NCBI RefSeq assembly: GCF_029626225.1
Contig: NZ_JARUBP010000001.1
Span: 5,394,001-5,458,000 of the forward strand
Origin: Asanoa sp. WMMD1127
GTDB lineage: Bacteria > Actinomycetota > Actinomycetes > Mycobacteriales > Micromonosporaceae
Length of the DNA: 64,000 bases
Direction: 5' to 3'
Within the stretch, counting starts at the first letter, position 1. Every line of letters starts with the position of its first letter. A program made the position numbers and the translations under genes. The notes beneath the pieces are model-generated. The model worked only from the letters and a program-made list of their open reading frames with translations. It searched no databases and was not told the DNA's origin. Below, one piece after another: positions 55,301 to 63,579 of this stretch.

Positions 55301-56466
55301 GCGGTGACCGCCGCGGCCCGCGCGACGGCGGTGCGGGCCGGCACGGGCAGGACAGCGGTGACGCGGAACCCGCCGCCGGGCAGCGGTTCGGCCGCCAGGG
55401 TGCCACCGAACATCGCGGCGCGTTCGCGCATCCCGACGATGCCGTGCCCCGCGCCGGCCGGTCCTGCCGCCGCCTGGCCGTCGCCCGCGTCCGTCACCGT
55501 CACGGACAGCACGTCGGGCCCGTGCGCGATCGCCACCTCGGCCCGGTCGGCGCCCGAATGCTTGAGCACGTTGGTCAACGCCTCCTGGACGATCCGGTAC
55601 GCGGACAGGTCCAGGCTCGGCGGCAGCGCCGGGATGGGCCCTCCGTCGACCGTCACCCGCACCGCGACGCCGGCCTCCGCGAGCTGGGCGACCAGGTCGT
55701 CGAGCCGGCCCAGCCCCGGTTGCGCGTCCAGGCCGGGCCCGGCGCCGCCGCGCAGCAGCCCCAGCGTCCGGCGCAGCTCGGCCACGGCGTCGCGGCCCGC
55801 GTCCTCGACGCCCGCGAGCAGATCGCGTTCGGCCTGCTGCGCGGGGTCCAGCCGCCGGCGGACGACGCCGGCCTGCAGCACCATCACCGTCACGCTGTGG
55901 GCCACGATGTCGTGCAGCTCCCGCGCGATCCGGGCCCGTTCGTCGGCCAGCGTCTCGCGGAACCGCAGCGCCGCCGCGGTGGCCACGGCCGCGTTGCGCT
56001 CGGCGATGCGGCGGGCCTGGATCTGCAGCAGCAGCCCGGACACCCACGCCGCAAGCAGATAGCCGACCGTCGCGACGTAGTCGGAGCGCATCGCCATGTC
56101 CTGGAAGACCAGGAAGACGACCGAGCCGGCGACGACGGCCACCGCGCCGAGCCGGCGCCACAGCGGGTCGCGGTCGGGGCCGCTCAGGATGATCTCGCGG
56201 CCGATCGTGTGCATGCCGACGAGTATGCAGAACGCCTGCCAGACCCGGTAGTTGTCGATCGACACCGGCATCAGCAGCGTCTGCAGCACGACGACGTCGA
56301 CCACCAACGTGCCCAGCGGCGCCGCCCGCCGCAGCAGCACGAGCGCCGCCGCGAACCCGAGCCGGGCCCACCACCACGAGAGCCGCTCGGGCGCGGAGAG
56401 CTCCTCGGCGAGGCCGATCGTCACGAACACGACAGCGACCACCACGTCGACCCGCCGGACCACCAT
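55297..56466 (-). CDS. Sensor histidine kinase (HisKA_3, NarX-like)
   Basis: A 389-residue membrane histidine kinase. About five N-terminal hydrophobic segments (DVVVAVVFVTIGLAEE onward) form a compact sensor with no large extracytoplasmic domain, as in many actinobacterial DesK-like kinases. His185 in RIARELHDIVAHS is the phosphoacceptor of the HisKA_3 type. The N-box is QEALTNVLKHSGA and the G-box GHGIVGMRERAAMFGG. The start is uncertain: ATG 56466 fits the first membrane segment, GTG 56472 is next to it, and the frame is open to 56688. Confidence 0.9.
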   Translation of the reverse strand: MVVRRVDVVVAVVFVTIGLAEELSAPERLSWWWARLGFAAALVLLRRAAPLGTLVVDVVVLQTLLMPVSIDNYRVWQAFCILVGMHTIGREIILSGPDRDPLWRRLGAVAVVAGSVVFLVFQDMAMRSDYVATVGYLLAAWVSGLLLQIQARRIAERNAAVATAAALRFRETLADERARIARELHDIVAHSVTVMVLQAGVVRRRLDPAQQAERDLLAGVEDAGRDAVAELRRTLGLLRGGAGPGLDAQPGLGRLDDLVAQLAEAGVAVRVTVDGGPIPALPPSLDLSAYRIVQEALTNVLKHSGADRAEVAIAHGPDVLSVTVTDAGDGQAAAGPAGAGHGIVGMRERAAMFGGTLAAEPLPGGGFRVTAVLPVPARTAVARAAAVTA

Positions 56467-56630
56467 TTTCACGAGGGTACGGACGGTCCTCCGGCCCAGC
56501 GCCCCTCCCGCGGCGGACCACCCGTCCCCCGTGCGGCGGACGGCGCCCGACGGCGATGAGGACGACCGGTGGCCGGCGGTGCGCATACGGTCCCGTCGCT
56601 CCGGCAGGTCGCCGGAGGAGGGGGAGAACC

Positions 56631-57902
56631 ATGAACGCACCGACACTCCTGCGCCGCCGGGCCGGCCTCGTCTGCCTGGCCGTCGCACCCATGCTGCTGC
56701 TGCTCGCGACCGCCGCCGACCCAGGCCTCGGGGAGGGGGCCTGGGACCGGATGGTCGCCGCCGACCCGGACGGCGCCGTGCTGCACACCGTCCTGCTCCA
56801 CTGGGCGTACGTCCTGTTCGTGCCCGGCTTCCTCGCGGTGCTCGGCCCGATCCGCGCTCGGGGACGCGTGCCGGCCACGATCGCCTGGGCGGCGACGCTG
56901 TGCGGGCTGGCGACGTTCGCCGGCCTGGTGCTCACCGACGTCACCGCGATCGCGGTCGCCGCCACCGTCGCGCCGGAGACGTTCGCGTCGTTCGAGGCGC
57001 GCGTCGACACGTACACCTGGATGTCGGTGGGTTGGCAGCTGCCCGGCCTGGTCGGTTGGGTGCTGGCCTTCGTGCTCACGCCGATCGCCGCGGTGCGCGC
57101 GCGCCTGACCGGATGGTGGTACGCGGTCGCGGCGCTCGCCGGCTTCGGGCTCTACTTCCTGTTCGCGATCTCGCCGGTGCCGCTGTCACTGACCGGCCCG
57201 GCGCTGCTGAGCGTGGCCAACGTCGTCCTGGCGATCCGGCTCTGGCGCGACCCGGCGCTGGCCGGCGAGGCCCCGGCCTGGCGGGCGACCGCGGGCGCGG
57301 TGTGCCTGGTCGCGGCGCCCGTCGCACTGGCCGTCGGCGTGCTGACGATGCCGGGCACGGCGACCCGGATCGACCCGTTCCACACGGCGCCGGACGTGGC
57401 CCAGGCGAGCGCCTTCTTCCTGCACCTGGGCTGGCTGCTGTTCGTGCCGGGCGTCCTGGCGGTGACGCGGCGGATCGCGGGCCGTTTCGGTCTGGTGGCC
57501 GGCGGGGTCGCGGTGCTGGGCCTGCTCCACTGGAACGGGCTGATGATCGGCGACTATCTGGGTTTGGCCGTGGAACAGACACTCGATCCCGCGACCCAGG
57601 ACCAGGTGACGGCGGCGGCGGACGGCTACGCGCTGTTCGCGCTGGCGGTTGCGCTGCCGGCGATGATCGGCGCCCTGCTGGGGCTGATCCTGGTCCCGCT
57701 GGCCGCGGCCCGCGCGGGCCTGACCCGCTGGTGGGCCCCGGCCCTGGCGGCGCTCGGCGTGGCCGCCTTCCTGATGCTCACCACCGGCCGCCTGACCGGC
57801 CTGCTCGCGCCGGCCCTGCTCCTGGCCGCTTACGGCCCGCTGGCCTGGAGTTTGCGTGCGTCACGCACCGCGCCGCCGGCCGTGGTGCCCGCGGCGGCGT
57901 GA
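56631..57902 (+). CDS. Multi-pass membrane protein with internal duplication, unknown function
   Basis: A 423-residue membrane protein with roughly twelve hydrophobic segments; not assigned to a named family. It consists of two similar halves: the first contains LLHWAYVLFVPGFLAVLGPI and the second FLHLGWLLFVPGVLAVTRRI, each preceded by an aspartate-rich segment (AADPDGAVLHT and RIDPFHTAPDV) and followed by a TGWWY or TRWWAP motif. GGGGAG precedes the ATG. It diverges from the two-component system across about 165 bases, so it is a candidate target of that system. A hairpin follows its stop. Confidence 0.8.
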   Translation: MNAPTLLRRRAGLVCLAVAPMLLLLATAADPGLGEGAWDRMVAADPDGAVLHTVLLHWAYVLFVPGFLAVLGPIRARGRVPATIAWAATLCGLATFAGLVLTDVTAIAVAATVAPETFASFEARVDTYTWMSVGWQLPGLVGWVLAFVLTPIAAVRARLTGWWYAVAALAGFGLYFLFAISPVPLSLTGPALLSVANVVLAIRLWRDPALAGEAPAWRATAGAVCLVAAPVALAVGVLTMPGTATRIDPFHTAPDVAQASAFFLHLGWLLFVPGVLAVTRRIAGRFGLVAGGVAVLGLLHWNGLMIGDYLGLAVEQTLDPATQDQVTAAADGYALFALAVALPAMIGALLGLILVPLAAARAGLTRWWAPALAALGVAAFLMLTTGRLTGLLAPALLLAAYGPLAWSLRASRTAPPAVVPAAA

Positions 57903-57908
57903 CCCTCC

Positions 57909-57935
57909 GGGGGCGGGGATCGAGATCCCGCCCCC
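57909..57935 (+). terminator. GC-rich hairpin after the duplicated membrane protein gene
   Basis: GGGGGCGGGGATC (57909-57921) pairs with GATCCCGCCCCC (57924-57935), with one bulged G and a small loop. It lies seven bases after the stop and before the GGDEF gene, so it probably ends transcription of the upstream gene. There is no T-run. Confidence 0.6.
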
Positions 57936-58002
57936 GCCAACCTCGCTGGCCTCGTTCGTCCCAGCGGACTCGGGCCTATACGACCTTTCGGTCTTAACCG
58001 TT

Positions 58003-60198
58003 ATGGTGGGCGTCTGGTCTTCCGAAGCATCGAAGCGGAGACAGGTGGTGGGGTCGGGCAGGGCAGTCGGCTGGTACACCGGGTGGATCGGGCTCCTGAC
58101 TGCCGTCTACCTCGTGGTCCGGGTGCCGATCGCGGACGCGGCGCTGTGGGGAGTGATCGCCCTCAGCGGCGTCGTCGCCATGGCGCTCGGCATCGTCCGC
58201 AACCGCCCCGCCCGGCGCAGACCGTGGTTGGTGCTGACCGCCGGCACGCTGCTGCTCGGCGTGGGCGACACGACCTCGCTCGTCCTGCGGGCCGTGGGCG
58301 CGCCGCGGGACATACAGCCGCTCGCTCTCGACGCCGTTTACTTCGTCATGTTCTGCGCCTATGTGGTCGGGCTGTTGGCCCTGTCGCGGTCCGGCGTACG
58401 CGAGCGCGACCGGGCCGGGCTGCTCGACGCCGTGACGTTGACGATCGGCGTGGGGCTGTTCGTGTGGCTCTTCCTCGCCGCGCCGCGGCTCGACGCGGCC
58501 AACGATTCCGCCGTGGACATCGTGGGCGCCGGCGCTTACCCGATCGGGATCCTGCTGCTCGTCGCCTTCACCGTGCGGCTGGGGTGGCGGCGGCCGTCGG
58601 CGGCGCTGCTCAGCGCGGGCATCTACGCGCTGGCCATCGGCGAGTTCATCTACCTGACCAAGCTCCTCGACGGCCGGTCGAGCACCGCATCCGGGGTCGA
58701 CGTGTTCTGGAGCCTGTTCTACGTCGCGTGGGGCGCGGCGGCGCTGCATCCGTCGATGGCCAGGCTCGGCCTGCGGCGGGAGGGGAGCGAGGCCAGCAAC
58801 GGCCCGCAGCGGCTGGCCCTGCTGTCGTCGTGCGCCCTGGTGCCGAGCGGCCTGCTCATCGGCATGGCCGTCAGCCACCACGTGCGTGACCTGATCGTCG
58901 TCGGCGTCGGTGGCGCGTTGATGGGCGCCATGGTGCTGGTCCGCCTGTTCCTGGTGCTCCGACAGCAGCGCCAGGCGCTGGCCCGTGAGCGGCAGGTGCG
59001 CCGGGCGGGCGCCCGCATGCTGGCCGCGACGACGACCGGTGAGCTCGAAGCCGTCGTACGCGACACCGTCGCGCACCTGATGCCGTCGGTGCCGCACCGG
59101 GCGGTGCTCTCGGTGGACGACCCGCCGGCCCCGGCCGCGTACCCCGCGGTGCGGCGTTTTCCGCTCGTGGCCAACGAGTCCGATCGGCAGGCGCTCGGCA
59201 CGCTGCTCGTCGCCGGGCCCCGGCAGGCGCTCCAGCGGGTCGAGGGCGCGCTCGAGATCCTCGCCGTGCAGACGGCGCTCGCGCTCACCCGGGCCCGCCT
59301 CACGGAGCAGATCGCCCAGCGCGACGCCGAGGTCTATTTCCGGACCCTGGTGCAGCACTCCTCCGACCTCATCGTGATCATCGACGAGCGCGGGACCATC
59401 CGGTACAGCAGCCCGTCGGCCGGCCAGGCGCTCGGACCGCGTGCCGCCGAGGGCCGCCAGCTCATCGACGTGGTGTGCGCCGACGAGCGCGCCACAGCCG
59501 GCCAGGTGCTCGCCCGGCTGACCGGCGGCGAGGCGGTGCCCGACCACTTCGAGTGGACGGTGCGGGGTGCGGCCGGCGCGCCGGTCCGCGTGTCGGCGTC
59601 CTGGCAGGACCTCCGCGACGACCCGACCGTCGGCGGGTTCGTGCTCACGCTCCGCGACGTCACCGAGCAGCGGCGGCTGGAGGCGGAGCTGCGCTACCGG
59701 GCCGACCACGACCCGCTGACCGGCCTGGCCAACCGCGCGACGTTCAACGAGGAGGCCGACCGCGCCCAGCTGGGCGACGCGCTCGCCGCCGTGCTCTTCG
59801 TCGACCTCGACGACTTCAAGGAGATCAACGACACCCGCGGCCACCTGGCCGGTGACCAGGTGCTGCAGGAGCTCGCCGCCCGCCTCGCCGCCGCCGTGGG
59901 CGAGGGCGACCTGCCGGCCCGCCTGGGCGGCGACGAGTTCGCGGTGCTGATGCGCGACGCCGGCGACGTGAGCCGGGTCGACGACCTGGCCCGCACGGTG
60001 GTACGCGAGCTAAGCCGGCCGATGGCCCTCGGCCGCGACCGGGTCGACGTGTCGTGCAGCGTGGGCGCCGCGACCACGCTCGACAGCGCCCCGGGCTGCC
60101 TGATGCGGGACGCGGACCGCGCCCTCTACCTGGCCAAGCAGGACGGCAAGCGCCAGTGGCGGCGGCACCGGCGAGCGCGGACCGGCGTTCGCGGGTGA
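58003..60198 (+). CDS. Membrane PAS-GGDEF protein, putative diguanylate cyclase
   Basis: A 731-residue signalling protein. About eight to nine N-terminal hydrophobic segments (GWYTGWIGLLTAVYLVV to LMGAMVLVRLFLVL) lead into a helical linker and a GAF-like region. A PAS domain (about 443-560; FRTLVQHSSDLIVIIDERG) precedes a GGDEF domain (DHDPLTGLANRATF, FVDLDDFKEINDTRGH, then the intact RLGGDEFAVLM at 640-650). It should make cyclic-di-GMP. No EAL domain is present. The start is uncertain: ATG 58003, or GTG 58045/58048, which has GGAG upstream; the frame is open to 57856. Confidence 0.88.
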   Translation: MVGVWSSEASKRRQVVGSGRAVGWYTGWIGLLTAVYLVVRVPIADAALWGVIALSGVVAMALGIVRNRPARRRPWLVLTAGTLLLGVGDTTSLVLRAVGAPRDIQPLALDAVYFVMFCAYVVGLLALSRSGVRERDRAGLLDAVTLTIGVGLFVWLFLAAPRLDAANDSAVDIVGAGAYPIGILLLVAFTVRLGWRRPSAALLSAGIYALAIGEFIYLTKLLDGRSSTASGVDVFWSLFYVAWGAAALHPSMARLGLRREGSEASNGPQRLALLSSCALVPSGLLIGMAVSHHVRDLIVVGVGGALMGAMVLVRLFLVLRQQRQALARERQVRRAGARMLAATTTGELEAVVRDTVAHLMPSVPHRAVLSVDDPPAPAAYPAVRRFPLVANESDRQALGTLLVAGPRQALQRVEGALEILAVQTALALTRARLTEQIAQRDAEVYFRTLVQHSSDLIVIIDERGTIRYSSPSAGQALGPRAAEGRQLIDVVCADERATAGQVLARLTGGEAVPDHFEWTVRGAAGAPVRVSASWQDLRDDPTVGGFVLTLRDVTEQRRLEAELRYRADHDPLTGLANRATFNEEADRAQLGDALAAVLFVDLDDFKEINDTRGHLAGDQVLQELAARLAAAVGEGDLPARLGGDEFAVLMRDAGDVSRVDDLARTVVRELSRPMALGRDRVDVSCSVGAATTLDSAPGCLMRDADRALYLAKQDGKRQWRRHRRARTGVRG

Positions 60199-60222
60199 CC
60201 GGCTTCTGCCATCCTGTGAGTG

Positions 60223-60576
60223 ATGTTCGTCCTCGTGGTCCTGTGCTCGCTGGCGCTCGCGCTCGCGCTGGCGGCGTCCGCCGTGCGCAAGGCCCGCTCC
60301 GCCCGGACGTCGGTGGCGCTGCGTGACCGGCTCGGCGTACCGCCGGCGGTGTGGTCGGGTGTCGCCGTCCCAGAGGCTGTCGCGGCCGCCGGCCTCGTCG
60401 CCGGGCTGTGCTTCCCGCCGCTGGGCATCGCCGCGGCGGCCGGGGTCGTGCTGCTGATGGCCGCGGCGGTGCTGGTCCACCTCGGCGCCGGCGTGCGGGG
60501 GGTGGCGCTGGCCCCGCCGGTCGGCGTGTCCGCGCTCGCGGTCCTGGTCGTGGTGCTGCACCTGGCCAACACCTGA
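60223..60576 (+). CDS. Small DoxX-like membrane protein
   Basis: A 117-residue protein with four predicted membrane helices. The motif KARSARTSVALRDRLGVPP between helices 1 and 2, followed by a helix starting WSGVAVPEAVAAAGLV, matches DoxX-like/DUF4267-type proteins (second-helix glutamate in PEAVAAAGLVAGL). DoxX-like proteins are linked to membrane redox complexes, but short ones of this type have no defined role. GTG 60220 is an alternative start. It follows the GGDEF gene by 24 bases on the same strand. Confidence 0.75.
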   Translation: MFVLVVLCSLALALALAASAVRKARSARTSVALRDRLGVPPAVWSGVAVPEAVAAAGLVAGLCFPPLGIAAAAGVVLLMAAAVLVHLGAGVRGVALAPPVGVSALAVLVVVLHLANT

Positions 60577-60633
60577 TCTCTTGGCGGCAACCCGGCGGGC
60601 CGGCCCGGCTGCTCGCGGGCGGCCGAAGTCGGG

Positions 60634-61098
60634 TCAACTGGCGCGTCGCCGGCGGCTGGGATCGAGGGCGGCCAGGGCGGCGCTGAACTCGTCCGGCGGC
60701 AGGACGATGTGGTTGCCGCTGCGGGCAGCGGCGCGGGAGCCGCGCCGCCAGACCGGGGTGGGGATGTCGCGGTGCGGCTCGCGGGCGGTGACCCAGATCT
60801 GCCACGCGTCGTAGCCGTCCGCCGGCCCCGCCCACACACGCTCCACCCGCGCCCAGGGCACCACAGAGGTCCGCCAGTGCGACCGGACCTTGATGCCGTC
60901 CTCGCCGACGTAGATGCCGATCAGCATGCTCCGCCAGACCACGACCTGCCACAGCGCCGCGAACGGGACGGCGACAACCGCCCACCCGATGTCGCTGAAC
61001 ACGCCGCAGAGGGGCAGGAGACCCACGACCGACCAGGCCGCGGCCGCCACGAAGCGCGGGTTGTCGGACTCACCGTCGACCCGCTCCCACACCGGCAT
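60634..61098 (-). CDS. Membrane-anchored bacterial PH-domain (bPH_6-like) protein
   Basis: A 154-residue protein with two adjacent membrane helices (FVAAAAWSVVGLLPLCGVFS and the following WAVVAVPFAALWQVVVW) and a C-terminal PH-like domain (GIYVGEDGIKVRSHWRTSVV, PWARVERVW). This architecture is common in actinobacteria and is often annotated as low-molecular-weight antigen-type PH protein. Function is unknown. ATG 61098 has a TACGCT box seven bases upstream, suggesting leaderless expression. It diverges from the gene at 61141. Confidence 0.75.
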   Translation of the reverse strand: MPVWERVDGESDNPRFVAAAAWSVVGLLPLCGVFSDIGWAVVAVPFAALWQVVVWRSMLIGIYVGEDGIKVRSHWRTSVVPWARVERVWAGPADGYDAWQIWVTAREPHRDIPTPVWRRGSRAAARSGNHIVLPPDEFSAALAALDPSRRRRAS

Positions 61099-61105
61099 GG
61101 CCGGG

Positions 61106-61133
61106 AGCGTAGATCGGCCCCGCCACCTACGGT
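61106..61133 (+). promoter_or_regulatory. Divergent leaderless-type -10 boxes for the PH-domain and hypothetical genes
   Basis: Minus-strand TACGCT (61106-61111) lies seven bases before ATG 61098, and plus-strand TACGGT (61128-61133) lies seven bases before GTG 61141. TACGGT is the same hexamer at the same distance as the furA -10. Only 42 bases separate the two genes. Confidence 0.45.
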
Positions 61134-61140
61134 CAGGTGT

Positions 61141-61557
61141 GTGAGCCGGCGGGCGAAGGGCGATACGTTCGAGTCCGAAGTGGAGCGGCAGTTCGGGCCG
61201 GTGGCCGCGCGGTTCGGGCTGACCGGGCCGACGGCCGGTGGGTTCGTGCTGCCCACGGTCGCCTGGGCCGCCGGGACGCTGGCCTACACCTGGATGCTCG
61301 ACGACGAGGACCAGGCTGTCATGGTGAGCGCTGGCCTCGACGTCCCGGAAGGGCGGCTGGCCACCTTCGTGGCCGACCTGGTGCCCGCGCTCGGCCTGGG
61401 CAAGCCGCAGGACGTGCGGACCTCGGCGCGGACCTGGCACAGCCTGCGCCAGGCGGTCGCGTCCCATGTCGAGTGGATCGCGCGGCTGCATCCGGACCTG
61501 TCCGGCGACGACGCGCGCGCCACCCTCGAGCGCGCCGCCGCGCGGCTGCGCCGATAG
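61141..61557 (+). CDS. Hypothetical protein
   Basis: A 138-residue soluble protein that I do not assign to a family. It begins with a basic stretch (SRRAKGDTFESEVERQFG), has a hydrophobic middle (FVLPTVAWAAGTLAYTWM) that may be a buried strand or one membrane segment, and ends with charged helices (DDARATLERAAARLRR). Composition and GC bias support coding, and GTG 61141 is fixed by the leaderless-type promoter. It converges on the GntR gene, with three bases between the two stop codons. Confidence 0.65.
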   Translation: MSRRAKGDTFESEVERQFGPVAARFGLTGPTAGGFVLPTVAWAAGTLAYTWMLDDEDQAVMVSAGLDVPEGRLATFVADLVPALGLGKPQDVRTSARTWHSLRQAVASHVEWIARLHPDLSGDDARATLERAAARLRR

Positions 61558-61560
61558 GCG

Positions 61561-62223
61561 CTACGGGAAGCGGACCGTGCGGGCGGCGCCGTGCATGTCG
61601 TGGGGGAGGTCGGCATAGGCCCACTGGTGGGCGCGGGTGTGCAGGCAGGCCGCCTCCACGTCGCCCGTGGCAAGGATGTCCAACAGCGCGGCGTGCTCGT
61701 CGGCGACGTCCGTCAGTTGCGGCTTCGTGACGACCAGGGCGATCGCCGTGCGGGCCTCGATCTGCAGCGCCTCCCACGCCCGTTCCAGGAGGCGGTTGCT
61801 GCTGGCCACGACCACCCGGCGGTGGAAGCGCGTGCTGGCCAGCCCCATGCCTCGGACGTCGTCGGCTGACGCCGAACGCCGCATGTCCGCCACGTCGCCC
61901 CGCATCGCGTCGAGGGGGAGGCGCTGGTTGAGCATCGCCAGCCGGGTCGCCGCCTCTTCCAGGGCCGCGCGGACCACGTACGCCTCGCGGATCGTCTGTT
62001 CGACGAACGGCACCACGATCCGGCCGCGGCGGGGGCGGCTCTCGACCAGGCCGAGGCCTTCGAGCTCCCGGAGGGCCTCGCGGACGGGGGCCTGGCTCGT
62101 GCCGAAGTCCGCGGCGATCTTCGTCTCGATCAGCCGCTCGCCGGGCGTGAGCCGCCCCGAGACGATCAGCTCGACCAGCCCATCGCGGATGTTCTCGCTG
62201 AGCGTCGGCTTGTTGACCCGCAT
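61561..62223 (-). CDS. GntR-family (FCD) transcriptional regulator
   Basis: A 220-residue GntR regulator of the FadR/VanR type. The winged helix includes GERLIETKIAADFGTSQAPV and REALRELEGLGLVES; the C-terminal FCD domain contains the likely metal-ligand pattern FHRRVVVASSN and HTRAHQWAYA. It diverges from the molybdenum hydroxylase operon, and the 50 bases between hold a GTATAC-centred and a 16-bp palindrome, so it probably regulates itself and that operon. Confidence 0.92.
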   Translation of the reverse strand: MRVNKPTLSENIRDGLVELIVSGRLTPGERLIETKIAADFGTSQAPVREALRELEGLGLVESRPRRGRIVVPFVEQTIREAYVVRAALEEAATRLAMLNQRLPLDAMRGDVADMRRSASADDVRGMGLASTRFHRRVVVASSNRLLERAWEALQIEARTAIALVVTKPQLTDVADEHAALLDILATGDVEAACLHTRAHQWAYADLPHDMHGAARTVRFP

Positions 62224-62225
62224 GT

Positions 62226-62260
62226 GAACGATCGTATACGTTCATTATCGATATCGATAA
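62226..62260 (+). promoter_or_regulatory. Candidate GntR operators between the regulator and the hydroxylase operon
   Basis: Two palindromes lie in the gap. GAACG (62226-62230) and CGTTC (62239-62243) flank a region containing GTATAC (62234-62239), a core typical of FCD-type GntR sites. TTATCGATATCGATAA (62245-62260) is a perfect 16-bp palindrome. The segment is clearly AT-rich against the background and also should contain both promoters. Confidence 0.6.
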
Positions 62261-62273
62261 AAAGGGGCCGCGC

Positions 62274-63065
62274 ATGCTGACCGAGGTTCATGTCCCTGCC
62301 GACGTAACCACCGCGGTGGGCCTCATCGCCGCAGGTGGCAAGGCCCTGGGTGGCGGCACGAGCCTGCTGCCGTGGCTCAACGACTACGCCTCGCCGCCTA
62401 CCGAGCTCGTCAGCCTGCGCCGCGCCGGGCTGGGGGAGATCCACCTCGTCGGCGACACGGTGACGATCGGCGCCGCGGCGACGCTGGCCCAGGTCGAGCA
62501 CGACCCGAGACTCGACTTCCTCAACCCGGTCGTACGCTCGATCGCCTCGGTCCCGGTCCGCAACCTCGCCACGGTCGGCGGCAACCTGTTCGCGCACCAG
62601 CCGCACGGCGACCTCGCCGTCGCCCTGGTCGCCCTCGACGCCCGCGCGACCGTGCGGAGCCGGGACGGCGCCCGTGAGGCGCCGGTCGACGAGCTGACGG
62701 CCGGCCACGGCCTCGTCACCGCGGTCACCTTCGCCAAGCCGGCCCCCGGCACCTTCCGCTACCTGAAGGCGTCCCGCCGCGTCTGGAACTCCGCGTCCAT
62801 CGTCACGGTCGCCGCGACCATCACGGAAACGGCCGGCAGCGTCACGCTCGCCCGCGTCGCCCTCGGCGGCGTCGCCCCGACCGTCGTCCGCGCCCCCGCC
62901 GTCGAGGCCGCGCTCACCGGGCAGCCCCTCACCGCCGAGACCGTCGCCGCGGCCGCCGAGCGAGGGCTCGCCGACATCGCGCCGGCCGACGACGCCTACG
63001 CCTCCGCGTGGTACCGCACGCGCGTCTTCCCCGTCCACCTCCGCCGAGCCCTGCTCGGCCACTGA
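62274..63065 (+). CDS. Molybdenum hydroxylase FAD-binding (medium) subunit, CoxM-like
   Basis: A 263-residue FAD-binding subunit of the xanthine dehydrogenase/CO dehydrogenase family. The FAD motifs are AGGKALGGGTSLLPW (20-34) and ATVGGNLFAHQPHGDLA (around 103-119). A C-terminal CO-dehydrogenase-flavoprotein domain (FRYLKASRRVWNSASIVTVA) follows. AAAGGGG precedes the ATG. It passes electrons from the iron-sulphur subunit encoded next. The operon order M-S-L is the one used by many actinobacterial aldehyde or purine oxidases. Confidence 0.92.
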   Translation: MLTEVHVPADVTTAVGLIAAGGKALGGGTSLLPWLNDYASPPTELVSLRRAGLGEIHLVGDTVTIGAAATLAQVEHDPRLDFLNPVVRSIASVPVRNLATVGGNLFAHQPHGDLAVALVALDARATVRSRDGAREAPVDELTAGHGLVTAVTFAKPAPGTFRYLKASRRVWNSASIVTVAATITETAGSVTLARVALGGVAPTVVRAPAVEAALTGQPLTAETVAAAAERGLADIAPADDAYASAWYRTRVFPVHLRRALLGH

Positions 63066-63081
63066 CCGCGAGCGAGGCGCC

Positions 63082-63578
<497 letters not shown>

Positions 63579-63579
<1 letters not shown>

